Shown here: one piece after another, positions 1-12,264 of the stretch
Numbering within the stretch: position 1 is the first letter of the stretch
Layout of the letters: the number at the start of each line of letters is the position of its first letter
Source of the DNA: Lottia gigantea
Lineage: Eukaryota; Mollusca; Gastropoda; Lottiidae
Assembly (NCBI RefSeq): GCF_000327385.1
Contig: NW_008708401.1
Span: 2,873,165-2,937,164 of the forward strand
DNA: 64,000 nt
Direction: 5' to 3'
The notes under the pieces: generated by a model
Told to the model about the DNA's origin: nothing
The model's input: the letters and a program-made list of their open reading frames with translations, nothing else
The model's database searches: none
Position numbers and translations under genes: made by a program

Positions 1-3000
1 TATTAGCGAAAAAATCTTTGTATTTGTATTTCTTATTAGTTTGTAGCATGATATTGTTCTAATAGATGTCAAAAGAGAATGATTTAAATAGTTACCTCCC
101 TTTTATTGCCTAGCATGAGATGCAAGTTGGCAAAATGTTGACACAGTTTTTAGCTAATCAAATTTGGTGTTATTTTTCAAATGCATATGACTGAAAGATA
201 CTGCTAAATCACTAGCCAAAACTCTTTTTTATCATTTCTGGTTTAGATCAGCTCAATTTATTGTTTCTTTAAGATGTAGTTTATCTTTTACAATGAACTT
301 AGCTCAAACTTAGAGGATTTTGAAGTACTTTATGTTGTTATTTCTTTTTTTTTTTTTTTATCAAGTTTCAACATTTTAAGAAAATGATTGTGATTTCTCT
401 ACTGACTTCCAAGTTTTCTATTGTTTATTTAGATTTATTTTACTTCAATTTTTGTGTAAAAATTGCAATGTTAGAATTTTTTTTGTTTTAATTACTATTA
501 CTATTGGTCTAAATATTTGCTAAGCAGGCTGATAGTGTTCAGTCCTCTTTAAATTTTTTCTTTATGTACTTAAAATTTTCTGCCACCCTTAAAAAAATCT
601 TGCATATTAGTATTCAATAATTTTGTATATTGTATAGATGTAATTATGTCAAGTATAGCACAATATTATTGAATAATTTGTGATATAAAGTTATAATTGT
701 TAGACTTGTTATTAGTTTTATAAAAGATTTTCCTACTTGCTGAATGATGATCAAAAAATACTCCTAATTTGTGGAAAAAAGGAAAATCTATTTCACTGAT
801 TTCCTTCATGGAAATGGAAGTAAAAAAAAAGATTTAAAGGAATTTTACAAATTTCCATGCTCAAAATCAGTATAAAATTTTTTTTTGACAAATTGCTACT
901 TTAATTTAGTCATTAATTGTGTGCACTGTGCTGAAATAAGTTTGAATTTTACAATATATTGGCAGTGTTTTTATAGGAGAGTATCTTCTATAACACCCAC
1001 AAAATGATATAAACAAACTTTTGATGTGTTCACAATGTATATTTCAACAATCCAAAGATTTCTTGTTATAAATGTTTTAGTTATTTGTAAAATGATATCT
1101 AATATTTTTAGTCTGTTTAAGATATACTAGGGCCGTTTTATAAAAATTTTTTACTTCCTTTATGATATTTCTCATTGCAATTTCGACATGTTGGATAAAT
1201 AAATTCTTATTGTTAGGTTTTGGGGCTTAGCTCTTCATAATTTATACGTTTTTCTTGTAAGAAATGTACTTTAGAGAAAGGGACATGAATATATTCTTGA
1301 TTGTGGATTTCTAAATTTTTAAAGGGTTGTTAAGAGGCCATTTTGAAATGCTTAAATAATTTCATTATTGCAAATGTTGCTATTAAACCGAAGAGTCTTT
1401 GTGATCGCTATGTCGTAAAAAACTTCGTTCAGTAGAATTACAGAAACCACAGAGGTCTGACTGAAAATTGGAATGGTGCAACTTGATATCTTCTCCCCAA
1501 TGCAAATAAAAAGTTTTAAAAACCTGAAGTTATTAATATATGTTGTCAGACAAGCCTTGTATTTTTAATCAGTATGTCATATCTTCATGTTATAATTATT
1601 CTACTACTAATTGATAATATTATTGTTTTTGTTTATTTATCATCTATAGTAAATAGATAATATATTTATTGATAACATTAATGATAAGATACAATAAATG
1701 TGTTTTAATAATACAGTTTTATCTTGAAACCTTACCTCTTTTACAAATACATGTACTCACAAAGTTTTCTGAGTTATCTGAAATTGGAGCTCATTCAAAT
1801 AGATAATAGGGTTTAGTTTTAAATGCTCAACTATTGTCTAAAAAAGGTGGCTTACAGGCCTATTTAAAACACAAATCTGGTCTTAATTGATGAAACATTC
1901 TTTGCAAATAGAGCCCACCAAGATGGAAATTTCGTCACTTGATTTTGTGTTCAGTTGAAATTTGTCATCAAGTTCAAGGAAACACTGCTTAGTTGTTGAA
2001 CATATGATATGAAAAAGATGACATAAAAAAAACTTCCAATCCATAACATCCTAATCTTTCCAGAGATGGTACAAGTCTAATCACATAAATGATCAAACAA
2101 TTTGATATTCATGTTACTGAAGACTAATTACCATGGATCCTCATTGCTACCTATTTAATACAAAAGGGTTCATAATATAGTTTCCTAGCCTCTTGAAGAG
2201 CTTCTGTGGCCCTTAATACTTAAATGAGACCATTCCAATATCTCTTTAAGCAATATGGTTTCTATTTATTGTGAAAAAAAATCAGATGTGTCATTTTGAT
2301 TCCAATGATCTATAGACAATCTTAAAGGGATAGATGCGCCATTTTTTTTACCACTCCTACTTTAGTCTCAGCTAAGCCAATCAGTAATAGTGTCGACAGC
2401 TCACCGTCCAAATTTGAGCCTTCAAATCCATGTTTGTCCAGGGTTATCCGTGTTTGAAAGTTAAAGTGATGACTTGTCATTTTAAGATACGCTGTTAAAT
2501 ATAAAAAAGACATATATAGAAATAGTGAGTAATTTCTTAGTTCAAAGTATTTTAAAGGAATTATGCGATTTTCTTACATTTCTAGTACTTCTGAAGACCA
2601 TTTACATATATTCAATACTAAAAGCAACCCCTCAAAATGCCGCATCTGTCCCTTTAAGTTCAGGGGTTTTCAACCTTTTCTTTCTATTATAGTGATTACC
2701 CCTTTCAGGATCCTTCATCGGTTGCATTACCCCAAAAATTTTAAAATTAAATTTTTTTTTTTTTTGTAAACAATATTTTATTCCTAAGAAAAGGATTGGA
2801 GAACAGGCTTACACCTATGAAACCTCCTCTTCCAATGTCATTTAAAATTTCAGATCTATAATAAATCTTCTTGTTATATCTATAGAGCTAAAAAAATAAA
2901 AATGTAAATTTAATACTGTATAAAAAGAAACAGAGACACCATTCACTGAAAGAGCATAATTAATTGATGGATATTTTAGAAAGATTTTATTCACCATTCA

Positions 3001-3616
3001 AAATTTTTTCCGAAAAAAGATTCAAATATCATCACCATGAAAAACTGTTTTATTGACTCAATGTTTTTATACTAGGAATTTACTGGGTGGAACTGACAAG
3101 TGACATGACATTTTTGATCAGGACAGATGATTTGAATTCAGCATGTGTGCATGAATCAGAGTTTATCATTGAGATCCTAATGTCAATATATTGATAATAT
3201 AATCTAGAATAAATCTGCCAAAACAAATAGTAATGAATATTGATCATATTACAATAGAACAAAAGTAAAAACATTCTACGATTTGTTTATTGTGATCCTA
3301 ACATGGTAACCGTTTGTAATGGGTTAAGCTCTTTAAGCGGGAGCAGTTTGTGTTGATGTAAAATTAGCGCAAAATTGTTTTTCCTTTTTTGAATAGTATT
3401 GCTATAGAATAAACTGGAACATGATTTAAAAATCAATTAGTGTGAAAACTTAAATCGCCGAATAACGAAAAGAAAATTTATGTTTTTATTTTTTTATGGT
3501 GGAAAAAAACTAACCAAAAATAAATGAATGCTCATTACAATGATTTCACGCATGCGTACTTCAGGATACGATCAAGAGAGAAATATTTGTGCTTTCATAC
3601 AGGGCACAATGTCGAA
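1..3616. other. AT-rich region upstream of UGCG, no gene recognised
   Basis: No reading frame here resembles a known protein or shows coding-like splice structure on either strand. It could hold the 3' end of an upstream gene, because AATAAA-like hexamers occur near 1197 and 1506, but that is only a possibility. One MITE lies at 2321-2658. The last 300 bases must contain the UGCG promoter and 5' leader; no TATA box or other clear element stands out. Confidence 0.5.
2321..2658. mobile_element. MITE with TTAA-flanked inverted ends (family 1, copy 1)
   Basis: The ends are an inverted repeat: CTTAAAGGGATAGATGCG on the left and CGCATCTGTCCCTTTAAG on the right, one mismatch in 18. TTAA at both edges fits a piggyBac-type target-site duplication. 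A second copy in the opposite orientation lies at 59245-59558 and shares much of the interior, for example the stretch around 2401-2460. The short reading frames inside it are not recognisable proteins, so it is non-autonomous. The superfamily assignment is inferred from TTAA alone. Confidence 0.7.
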
Positions 3617-6600
3617 ATGTCAATTGAGTTGATTTTGGCGACAGTTTTGGCATCAGCTTTATTTGGAGGATGGCTATTTGATTGGTTTATATTTTCCTTA
3701 GCCCTTATTTACGGGTAAGTCAAATTCTTTGGAGGAAAAAAAGCGGTGTGGAAAATCCGATCGATGGGGAGGGGCGCCGGTAGTAAAATATTTACTGTCA
3801 GTGTCAGTTCTCAGAGTCATTTTTGACACTTATGTCAATGAATCTGTCAGAACAATTTATCAACAGTGACTGTACATCTCACTTGATTATTACTCACTGT
3901 ATAATAGTTGATGTTTAGGCCTATATTTAAAGTATGGTACTACATGTTCTTCTGTACTGACTGCAACTGCAGCTCGGCAGTGCAGTTTCAATACAGTCAA
4001 TTGTTACTTCAAAACTTGTAGGCTGTTTGCCACTATCACAAGATTCGTTGGGTTATGTAGAACTACCTCAGTAGAAATACTGTGTTTCTAATCATCGATA
4101 CAGTAGAAAGAAACCAGCCCATGTTACTTCTGTTGGTGTTACTTGCTATATAAGCTTAAACTTGCTGTTTGTAGGCTTTTAGTGTAGCTTAAACTGCACA
4201 GCCTACATTATCCACATTTATTTGAGCAGTTAAGACATTGCCATTTGCATTTAAGTCTACTGTTGTAGCATTGAGTACTAAGTTAGTGGGATGAGCTATT
4301 CATAATATTTGTCCTAGAACCATATTTTAGAAACATTTATTTAATTCGATGTTGCACTTAATGTTGCACTTTAATATCTGGTTTCAGAATATATGGCTCT
4401 TAAAGGGACATTTTGTTTTTTATCTGTTGGTTGAAAATTATTTTTGCATATGAATAACTTTGCTATACAACAAAATCTAGTCCTTTTTGATAATAGAAAA
4501 TCATTGAACATTTTTCATACTGCCATTTTAAAACCGGATACTTATTTTTGCACCAATACTAAAAAGATCAGTCCAAATATTTTCTTGATACATATTGCAA
4601 ACTACACTCAGGAAATCTTGCTTTACAAGTTTGTTGTTGGTATTTGAATATCGTTTTCAAAGCAGAAAACAATAATGAAAATAAAAACTAAGTCATGGCA
4701 CAGATATTGTTTAATTCAATTCTACACACCAGTCTACATTGATTTGATTTGATTTAGAGTTAGGGTGTGTATTAATTCTATTCAGTTTAATAAGCCAACC
4801 TTGACAGATTTGACCCTCTTTTCATTAAGAATTACATTTATATACAGTACGGTATGAGTAGGACTATACTTATAATAAGGTTATTGACTGGGAAAGATTT
4901 TTGAATATTACTGAATCCATATATAAATGGCAATTTTTTTTATTTTGGGAGTGTAGTTTAGAAAAGAAACAAAAGCACAGACAGAGGGGGGAAGTTCAGT
5001 TAAAAGGAAGATAAATATCATGTAACGTATATATATATATATATATATATAATATATGTTACAATTATTACAATATTTTACTTGTGTAAAAAGACACCCC
5101 CCTTTTTTTTTACTGTAACTAATGGATACAATGATATTAATGCAATCAAGTGTTGTACAAAAAGTGCATACATGTGTGGCTTAGCTACAAAAAAATATGA
5201 GCTGCGGGATGTACCTCCTGTTTGACAAAGCTCACAAAGGTAGTGTTTTATCTAACTAAAAGTATTATTAAAGGCAATAGTTAAGAAATTTCAATGTACA
5301 AAATATACTTAGGAACATTGTATTTTGTTGTTACAAACCAATATACAACATTAATGATAAATGAAAATATCAAAGAATTTATTGAAGTTTGCTTCTTTTA
5401 CTTAAAGGGACACTTTCTTTATTATTGTCAAGGATATACTAATTTCATGTGTTATTTCTTAACTGTTTCATATTCCTAGACCTTAGATAAACATAACTGC
5501 CAAATGTAGAAAAATTATGACCAAGTTTGATAGTTTAACAATTGCTCGAAGTTACTGAATAATATTGTTTTTTTGCTATATTTCTTACAACAAGGAAGAA
5601 ATTATTAGGAAGTATTATTGGGGGAAATCAAACACAGGTAAATTATGTTTCTTTTTCTTCAGAAAATGGCTCCTACATTATCCCAAAGAGAAACTGTCGC
5701 CAGAAGATACCCCTGGTGTTTCCATCATCAAACCATTAATGGGAGTTGATCCTAATTTAAAACACAATTTAGAAACTTTCTTTAATTTAGATTACCCATC
5801 GGTGAGTTAATTGTGTTGTCATCAATAGTAGCCATGATGGACTAAGTCCAGCAAAGATATTTGTGCAATTTTGAAACAGGAAACAAAAACAAACTTGAGT
5901 AGTCCTTTTATATATAGTTTCAATTAAATTCCTTATTCTATTTCAAAACAAATTGGATATTTTTTGTAATGGTTTGACCCTCTGCGAATGTGCAAGATAT
6001 CTTTGAATTTCTAGTTCTCTTCAATAATATGGTTTGATTTTTGCAATTGTTAAGGAATCTCTTTGATCTGCGAGTAGAATGACCCATGCAAGTATATGTT
6101 GCATTTGAACATAATTGACTTCTTCTAGGTACCAGTATGCATCAAGGAATGTGGTACATTTTTTTCGACTCTGTTCATTATCATGAACTTAAACATTTTT
6201 TTTCAAGCATTTGTCAATATAATATCTATCATGGGAGACAGATTATCCATGTTAAAATAATAATTTGTATTTATTGTAGTATGAATTATTATTTTCTGTA
6301 CAAGATGAAAATGATCCAGCTATATTACTAGTTAAAAGTTTAATAGAATCATATCCTAAAGCTGATGTTAAATTATTCATTGGTAAGTCTGTTCTTATTC
6401 AAAGTGATGAGCGTGCATTCACATGCATGTACCTATATATGATGTCTGTTTACTCATGTATAAACAGCTATTTGACAGCTTTTGGATGCATTCTAATTAA
6501 ATTGCAAATAGAGGAGATGTGTAAGGTGAAACGTGCAGGATTATCGATACAGTAGAAAATATTCGATACAAGTTAATCAAGACCTGAACCTCATGTATTC

Positions 6601-9600
6601 ACTTCGTCTATTTTCTTCTGTATCGACTATGCACTGAATGGGACAATAAGCTTATACTTTGCCTTTTCTTGACTTAAACAGCAAAATGTCAGTTATGACA
6701 TGCACAACAATATATTGAGTCAAGAGATTAGGGTGGTTGAAAGGTAACAAGTTCCTATCCAACAGGAGGCACTGGCACAGGGTTTAAAGTAAAAGTCTGA
6801 GTTAAAGCAAATCTTATCTAGTTTGTATTTATGTAGGATAAATATTTCATACTACATAAAAGATAAAATGATAATAAAGAGAAGACAGTTGTTTACATAT
6901 TTGGTATATTGAAATATTGATATTATAGTCTTATGAAGAGTTAACTTTAATTCTAATGGTGGAAACATTTTAAAAATCAGACTGTTTTATAATAATCAAA
7001 TATGGAAAAGGCAAAATTGACTTCACAATCTTAAAGGGGCATTCCACTTTTTCTATAGGTCAAAAAAAATTTGGCTCAAATTTATGATAACTATACACTG
7101 AAATCTAGAAAGCAGGTCCCTTGACATATCTGAATGTTTAAACTGAAAAATATCCAGCCGTTAATTTTAAATGACAAAACTGTTAAAAAAACATTATGTA
7201 AGGGGTTTTTTATATGCTTTTTGGTAGGTAAGAAAACTACTGTACAAATTTTAGCAAAATGAACGCCAAATTTAGAGAAATATGTCAACTAATCGAGCCG
7301 CTATAAAGCCGAACACTAAAACTAGGTCAAACTGCTTAATTAGCAATTAGTACTCTCTGATTTTATACGCCCACATCTCTCTACGTCCGTCCGTCAACAT
7401 TTGCTTGTAAACGCTCTAAAAACTAGATTTTTTGATGGAATCAAATGAAATTAAATATGTGTATAAATATTCATAAAACGATGATCAAGTTCGAATTTGA
7501 GCTATTTTTGACCGTTAGAAGCAGAGTTATTACCCTTGCCCCAGAATCTTGAATATGCTATTACTATTGACGAAACTTAAAATGGATGTTATTGGACCTA
7601 AATCAAAAGGTTTGAGAAAGTTTAGTTTACTTCTGATTGAATTTAAGGCTTTTTCAAGATTTAGGCTTCCTACGTCAGTTTTGAGGAGTTTCGCCCTTTA
7701 ACCTCTATACAGTAAGTGCTTCTATCAACATCAATTGCTCGTAAACACTCTAAAAACTAGAGTGTTTGAAGGAATCAAATGAAATTTGGTATGTGCATAC
7801 ATATTCATGAAATGTCGGTCCACCCGTCTGCTGTCAACATTTGCTTGATGGAATCAAATGAAATTCAGTATGTGTATACAAGTATATTCATAACACAAAG
7901 ATCAAGTTCAAATTTGAGCAATTTTCGACCATTAGAGGCAGAGTTATTGCCCTTGCCCCAAAATCTTTAATATTTACCATCTGCATGCCGTGGTGGGCGT
8001 ATATGGCTGTGGTCCACTATCTTTAATTAATGCTTTTAAAACAAATGCAATTTGATCAAGTAGATACATAGATGATAATAGCATATTTTAGAAATATTTT
8101 CATGTATAACGCTTTTGATAATGCAAACATAATATATCATTTAACCACAGTATTTTCACACATAAAATATTGTATCAGGAAGCAATATATTATATTTTAT
8201 AGTTAAATGAGATCAATAATGCTGATAAAGATAGATAATTTTTACTGCCAACCTGGTTTATCAAGTCATAGTAACAATACAATACACAACAATATGACGT
8301 CATGATATTGTCTTTAGGAGATATATTAATATGATGGATTTACACCAATGGAAAAAAGAAAAATAAACAAAATGTATATAAAGATCAAACTAATTGGTTT
8401 AATTTAGGCTTTAGTTTCTCAATAAAATATTTCTCCTTGATTCCCATTAGTAGGCTGTCTTGGCTGGACATTTTGCAGAATAGAAATACCATAAAATTTG
8501 GGGATATTCCCCTTGCACAGACATCAATGTGTTTAGGATCCCGGATTTGTTGTCCATGAATGGTCATTCTGTTCCGTAAATTATTTCTACAGCCAATATA
8601 GAGCTTGTTGCATCCACAACATGTGATCACATATATAATAAACTTGCTAGAAAATGTCATATTAGTTTTCACAGTAAATTTGACCCATTGAGAATTTAAA
8701 AGGAGAAGATATATATATATTGAAATATATAAACCATATAAATAAAATAAATTTATGTATAAACTTTTAGGTTTAAAACATGTTGGCCCCAATGGTAAAA
8801 TCAACAATATGATCAGGGCTTATGAGGCAGCTAAACATAATCTTATACTCATATCAGATAGTGGTATTAAAAGTAAGTATTTGTCTCAATCTATGTACAG
8901 CTCAGGATATTTTGTTTCATTTATATTCTATGGGTTACTTCAATTGAACATTTTTTTGATAACTGATTGTTAAGAGTTTTCTGTACTTTTTATGTGTATT
9001 GAGCTAATTGAGGACTATTGCAATTATAGTCACAACTCCATGGTTCTTGCAATTCCATTAAAACTTGAAGTTTAATGATGTAGCTATTGCACAGGCTCTT
9101 AGATATGATAAACAGATTTTGAGATAGTGATGTCACAAACATTTAGTTGTAGTCGAATTGCAAGAACCACAAGACATTTGACAGAAATTGAAATTGTTGA
9201 TATGATTTGATATGACATACCTTCCTTGTAATCGCTTTATTATAATTGAAATGCCTAGATCTGTATATTTATCAGGCAGATATGTACACAAAAATTTCAA
9301 CCTTTGGCTGATTGTAACTGGGGAGAAACTAAAATCCCTTCCCTTCTTAGGTGTATTATAACATGTCATTATGATTGAATTTGTATGAGTTCTTGTTTAT
9401 TACAGTGAATGAAGATTCTCTATCAGAAATGGCATCATGTATGGTCAAAGATGTTGGCTTAGTTTTACAAATGCCTTATGTTTGTAGTAGAAATGGTTTT
9501 GCTTCAGTCTATGAACAGGTACTGTCTATTACTATTTGAATTCCCCTGTTAAGAGTACTATTTAATCATGATAAAGAACAAAGAGATAATAAGAGATAAA

Positions 9601-12264
9601 GCAATGTCAAAATGTTTGAAAGAAAGAAACAACTATATTTTACAAGGATAATAACTTAGGAGCATAATAAAGAATTCTTTCTACCAGCTGTTCCTTGGCC
9701 AAACCTCTTGGCATTGATCTTTCCCAGATTATCTATACCCATTTACTTAAACTGAATATTATGTAAGACTGAACTTCATAATTCTATATTAAAGCCAAAA
9801 GGAGAATATCAAAGCTTTATGCTATGTTAATTTTGTTGTGTCCATTGTTGCGCACATATTTATTATATTTGATTATATTAGTTATTATTAATGAAATTGA
9901 GATAAATATCAGTATAACATATTGAAAATGTAACAGCTGTCTTAATAGTACTGTTATTCCCTGTTAGACACAATAACCAATCTGAAAATAAACTCAGTTA
10001 GCGTATTTATACCCTTTAATTTAGGGTGTGGATTTTCCTTGGTACTGGATTGAGATGAAAGTGTTTTTTCAATGTAAACCTACTAACATTTTATTTAGAT
10101 ATCAATGCAAAGACAGTCCAAGACTAACAGTACTATTTTGAGACTGATATTCCAATTCTCTTAAGAAATATAGAAAAAAATTTAAAAACCTTTTGCTTTA
10201 CACAGAAAATAAGCATTGTTGCATTTTGTTTTGTTGTATATTGTAGGTATATTTTGGAACAATGCAGGCTAGGGCTTGTCTCTCTGCTAATGCTGTAGGT
10301 GTTAATTGTTCTACTGGAATGTCTATGATCTTCAAGAAAGATGTTCTGGAAGTCGCTGGAGGCCTCCAAGAATTTGGAAAATATTTAGCTGAAGATTACT
10401 TTATTGCTCAAGCTATAAGAAATCAGTAAGTCATTATGTATATATTTTTCCAGCTTGTAGATTCCAAGAATTCGCAAAAATTATGAAGTCGAACTCAAAA
10501 TACCACCTTAATGCAAATTTTGCTTTTGTTGGTGCATTCTTAAGGAATGAAACAATGCATGGCATAGTACTGAAGGTAATTGTTCAACCATACTTGTGAC
10601 CTATTCAGAAGGCCAGCATAAAGCCAAATGTAGAACAGATGATTATAATGATCTAATTACATCTTGCCCTAACATAATGCTCAATTTATTTTATTTTATT
10701 ATTTATTTATAAAATTCCAGAAACTTATCCTCAAGTTTGATATTATTTTCTGTACTATTTCAGAGGTTATAAAATAACTTTATGTACAAAACCAGCTTTA
10801 CAAAATTCTGGTAATTATTCTGTCACAGATTTTCATAAAAGATTAAGAAGGTAGGTTATTTGTGATTTATTTTACCGAGAGTTAATCTACATTTTCTATG
10901 TTGAAACAATTTTCCCTGTAGATGTTTATTATTGATCAGATAATAAGTAGATATGCACCTCTGATAAGCTAGATGTTGCCACTTAAATGTAAGTTTCTGA
11001 TCAGCTGTGGAAACACCAACATGTCTGAACAGCAAGTAAATTGAAATGAAATGAATAGAGTTGTACGTCAATTCAAATTTGGTAAGTAAATGTAATCTCT
11101 GATCAGCTGTGTAAATAATTTGCCATGTATAGATATAAACCTCATAGGATGTTAATAGTGATTTATATGCCTTTCATATTTAAATGATATCTTATATTTT
11201 ATTCAGATATTTATTTATATTTCAGATGGGCGTACATGAGATATTCTATGTTACCATTATTTGTATTCCTGGAACCACTATCAGAATGTATGATTATGGG
11301 TGTGGCTGCTTCCTGGGCTGTACAGTTTTTATTTGATTTTAGTCCAATGGGATTTTTTCTTCTTCATGTTTTACTTTGGTTCCTCTTAGATTATGTGTTA
11401 ATTTGTGTAGTTCAGGTATGAGACTTACTTTACAACATGATATTATTTTCCCCATTGCACAGTGCATGGCATTGCTCGTCCTCATTAGCTCTAACTGGTG
11501 CAGAAAAGGAAGGACATCAAACTGATTCAGTTCATTATGATATCAAACAAGGTTTTCCAAAGCCATACTATTGTTTGTAAAGATTTGCTTGGGTTGTCAG
11601 AAATCTGTGTTTCAAATGTCAGAAATTGAACTCCATTACCACAATATGTCTAATATGCTGGGAATTTGTGATGGGAACAAAATGTGTATTCTGAGAAGCA
11701 TAAGACACTGAATGCACCTTTTGTTTGCTATAATGAAAAAATTGTTATTATATTTCATTATATCCAACACTCACCTTTTGTTTGCATTACAAAATCCAAG
11801 CCCTGGCTGGTTATGTCATCAAACAAACGGTAGTGGCTATGTAATAAATATAAGCTAGTAACGGAACGAAAGTTTGATATACACTATATCTCATCAATGT
11901 AGTACTGAATGAAATAGATAGACTTCATGCAGCATTTGATTTTGAATTACGACTGTTCAGATAGATCATCTAATAGTGATGAAAAGAGAAACTATATGTC
12001 TTTTTGAGGACATAATATCAGATCTTCTTGTAGGCAGCATGAAATGAGTTTTTATATAACAAAAAAAGTAAAAATTATCTATCTTTTTTTTTACAGAATG
12101 GACCCTTACCATTTTCCAAGTTTGAATTTGTTGTTGCATGGTTGTTACGAGAACTTTCTTCACCGTATATATTGTTATTGCGTCATGCAGACAGTACAAT
12201 TCAATGGCGAAATAAGAAATATAAAGTTCGGTGGGGTGGAATCACTGAAGAAGTTACTACTTAG
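3617..12264 (+). CDS. UGCG: Ceramide glucosyltransferase (glucosylceramide synthase)
   Basis: The enzyme transfers glucose from UDP-glucose to ceramide at the cytosolic face of the Golgi, the first step of glucosphingolipid synthesis. Nine exons join in phase: 3617-3714, 5663-5801, 6280-6382, 8771-8872, 9406-9518, 10247-10425, 10764-10850, 11226-11415 and 12097-12264. They give 392 aa, against 394 in human. An N-terminal membrane anchor (about 5-32) is followed by a GT21 domain with D88/D91 (VQDENDPA), D143 (SDSGI), C206, D235 (AEDYF) and the RxxRW motif at 271-275 (RLRRW). Hydrophobic segments lie near 283-335, and the end resembles the human C-terminus (WGGITEEV). I chose ATG 3617 because it precedes the anchor at the usual distance; an in-frame ATG at 3524 would add 31 unlike residues. 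Human His193 corresponds to Gln192 here. Identification is by remembered human sequence and is strong. Confidence 0.95.
5028..5051. repeat. (TA)n microsatellite in UGCG intron 1
   Basis: About a dozen uninterrupted TA units lie in the first UGCG intron (3715-5662). The rest of that intron is AT-rich and holds two isolated CTTAAAGGGACA motifs, near 4398 and 5405, that resemble single ends of the TTAA MITE family. Confidence 0.85.
7030..7140. mobile_element. TTAA-type repeat, family 2 (copy 1)
   Basis: It begins CTTAAAGGGGCATTC. About 100 bases, including TAGGTCAAAAAAA and AAATCTAGA in the same order, match the reverse complement of 57555-57660. The right edge is not clear. It lies in UGCG intron 3 (6383-8770). 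It is a short non-autonomous repeat with TTAA at its clear edge. Confidence 0.5.
7361..8004. mobile_element. Inverted-repeat element ending TATACGCCCAC
   Basis: Perfect 11-bp inverted ends: TATACGCCCAC at 7364-7374 and GTGGGCGTATA at 7993-8003. Inside are three imperfect copies of a module with 'GGAATCAAATGAAAT' and 'ATATTCATAA', starting near 7398, 7733 and 7848. GAGTTATTRCCCTTGCCCC recurs at about 7525 and 7940, so the element grew by internal duplication. A shorter relative is at 16961-17209. No transposase is encoded. It sits in UGCG intron 3. Confidence 0.65.
8394..8675 (-). pseudogene. Fragment of a Penelope-like element GIY-YIG endonuclease
   Basis: Antisense in UGCG intron 3, a 140-codon open frame (8807-8385) carries a GIY-YIG-like domain at about residues 45-138. 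Visible are IYVITC (57-63), YIG (70-72), arginines in [15 protein letters not shown] (77-91), KHIDVCA, the glutamate in IKEKYFIEK and a final Asn in KPKLN. This layout fits the C-terminal nuclease of Penelope-like retroelements, which cut target DNA before reverse transcription. No reverse transcriptase is seen next to it, and the usual linker between RDP and KHID is shortened, so it is a remnant. The N-terminal 44 residues look like non-coding read-through. A related mobile GIY-YIG source is possible. Confidence 0.6.
9042..9168. mobile_element. Foldback/MITE with 14-bp perfect inverted ends
   Basis: GGTTCTTGCAATTC at 9042-9055 is the exact reverse complement of GAATTGCAAGAACC at 9155-9168, with 99 bases between. 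The interior segment TTTTGAGATAGTGATGTCACA (9117-9137, minus its last base) recurs in inverted and interrupted form near 55925-55950, so this is probably one copy of a dispersed small repeat. It lies in UGCG intron 4 (8873-9405). Confidence 0.55.
11455..11575 (+). repeat. Tail copy of dispersed SINE-like repeat
   Basis: The stretch with TTAGCTCTAACTGGTGCAGA, AAGGACATCAAACT and CATTATGATATCAAACAAGG matches the 3' tail of the fuller copy at 25650-25995 and the partial copy at 40800-40890. It lies in UGCG intron 8 (11416-12096). Confidence 0.5.

Noticed and set aside
2322-2769. Short open frames on both strands
   Set aside because: They fall inside or next to the TTAA MITE and have no protein-like composition.
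3524-3616. Earlier UGCG start at 3524
   Set aside because: It would add 31 residues with no match to the family, while ATG 3617 gives the usual N-terminal anchor length.
8295-8302. TGACGTCA palindrome as a CRE enhancer
   Set aside because: A single 8-base match in 64 kb of intronic sequence is not enough to call a regulatory site.
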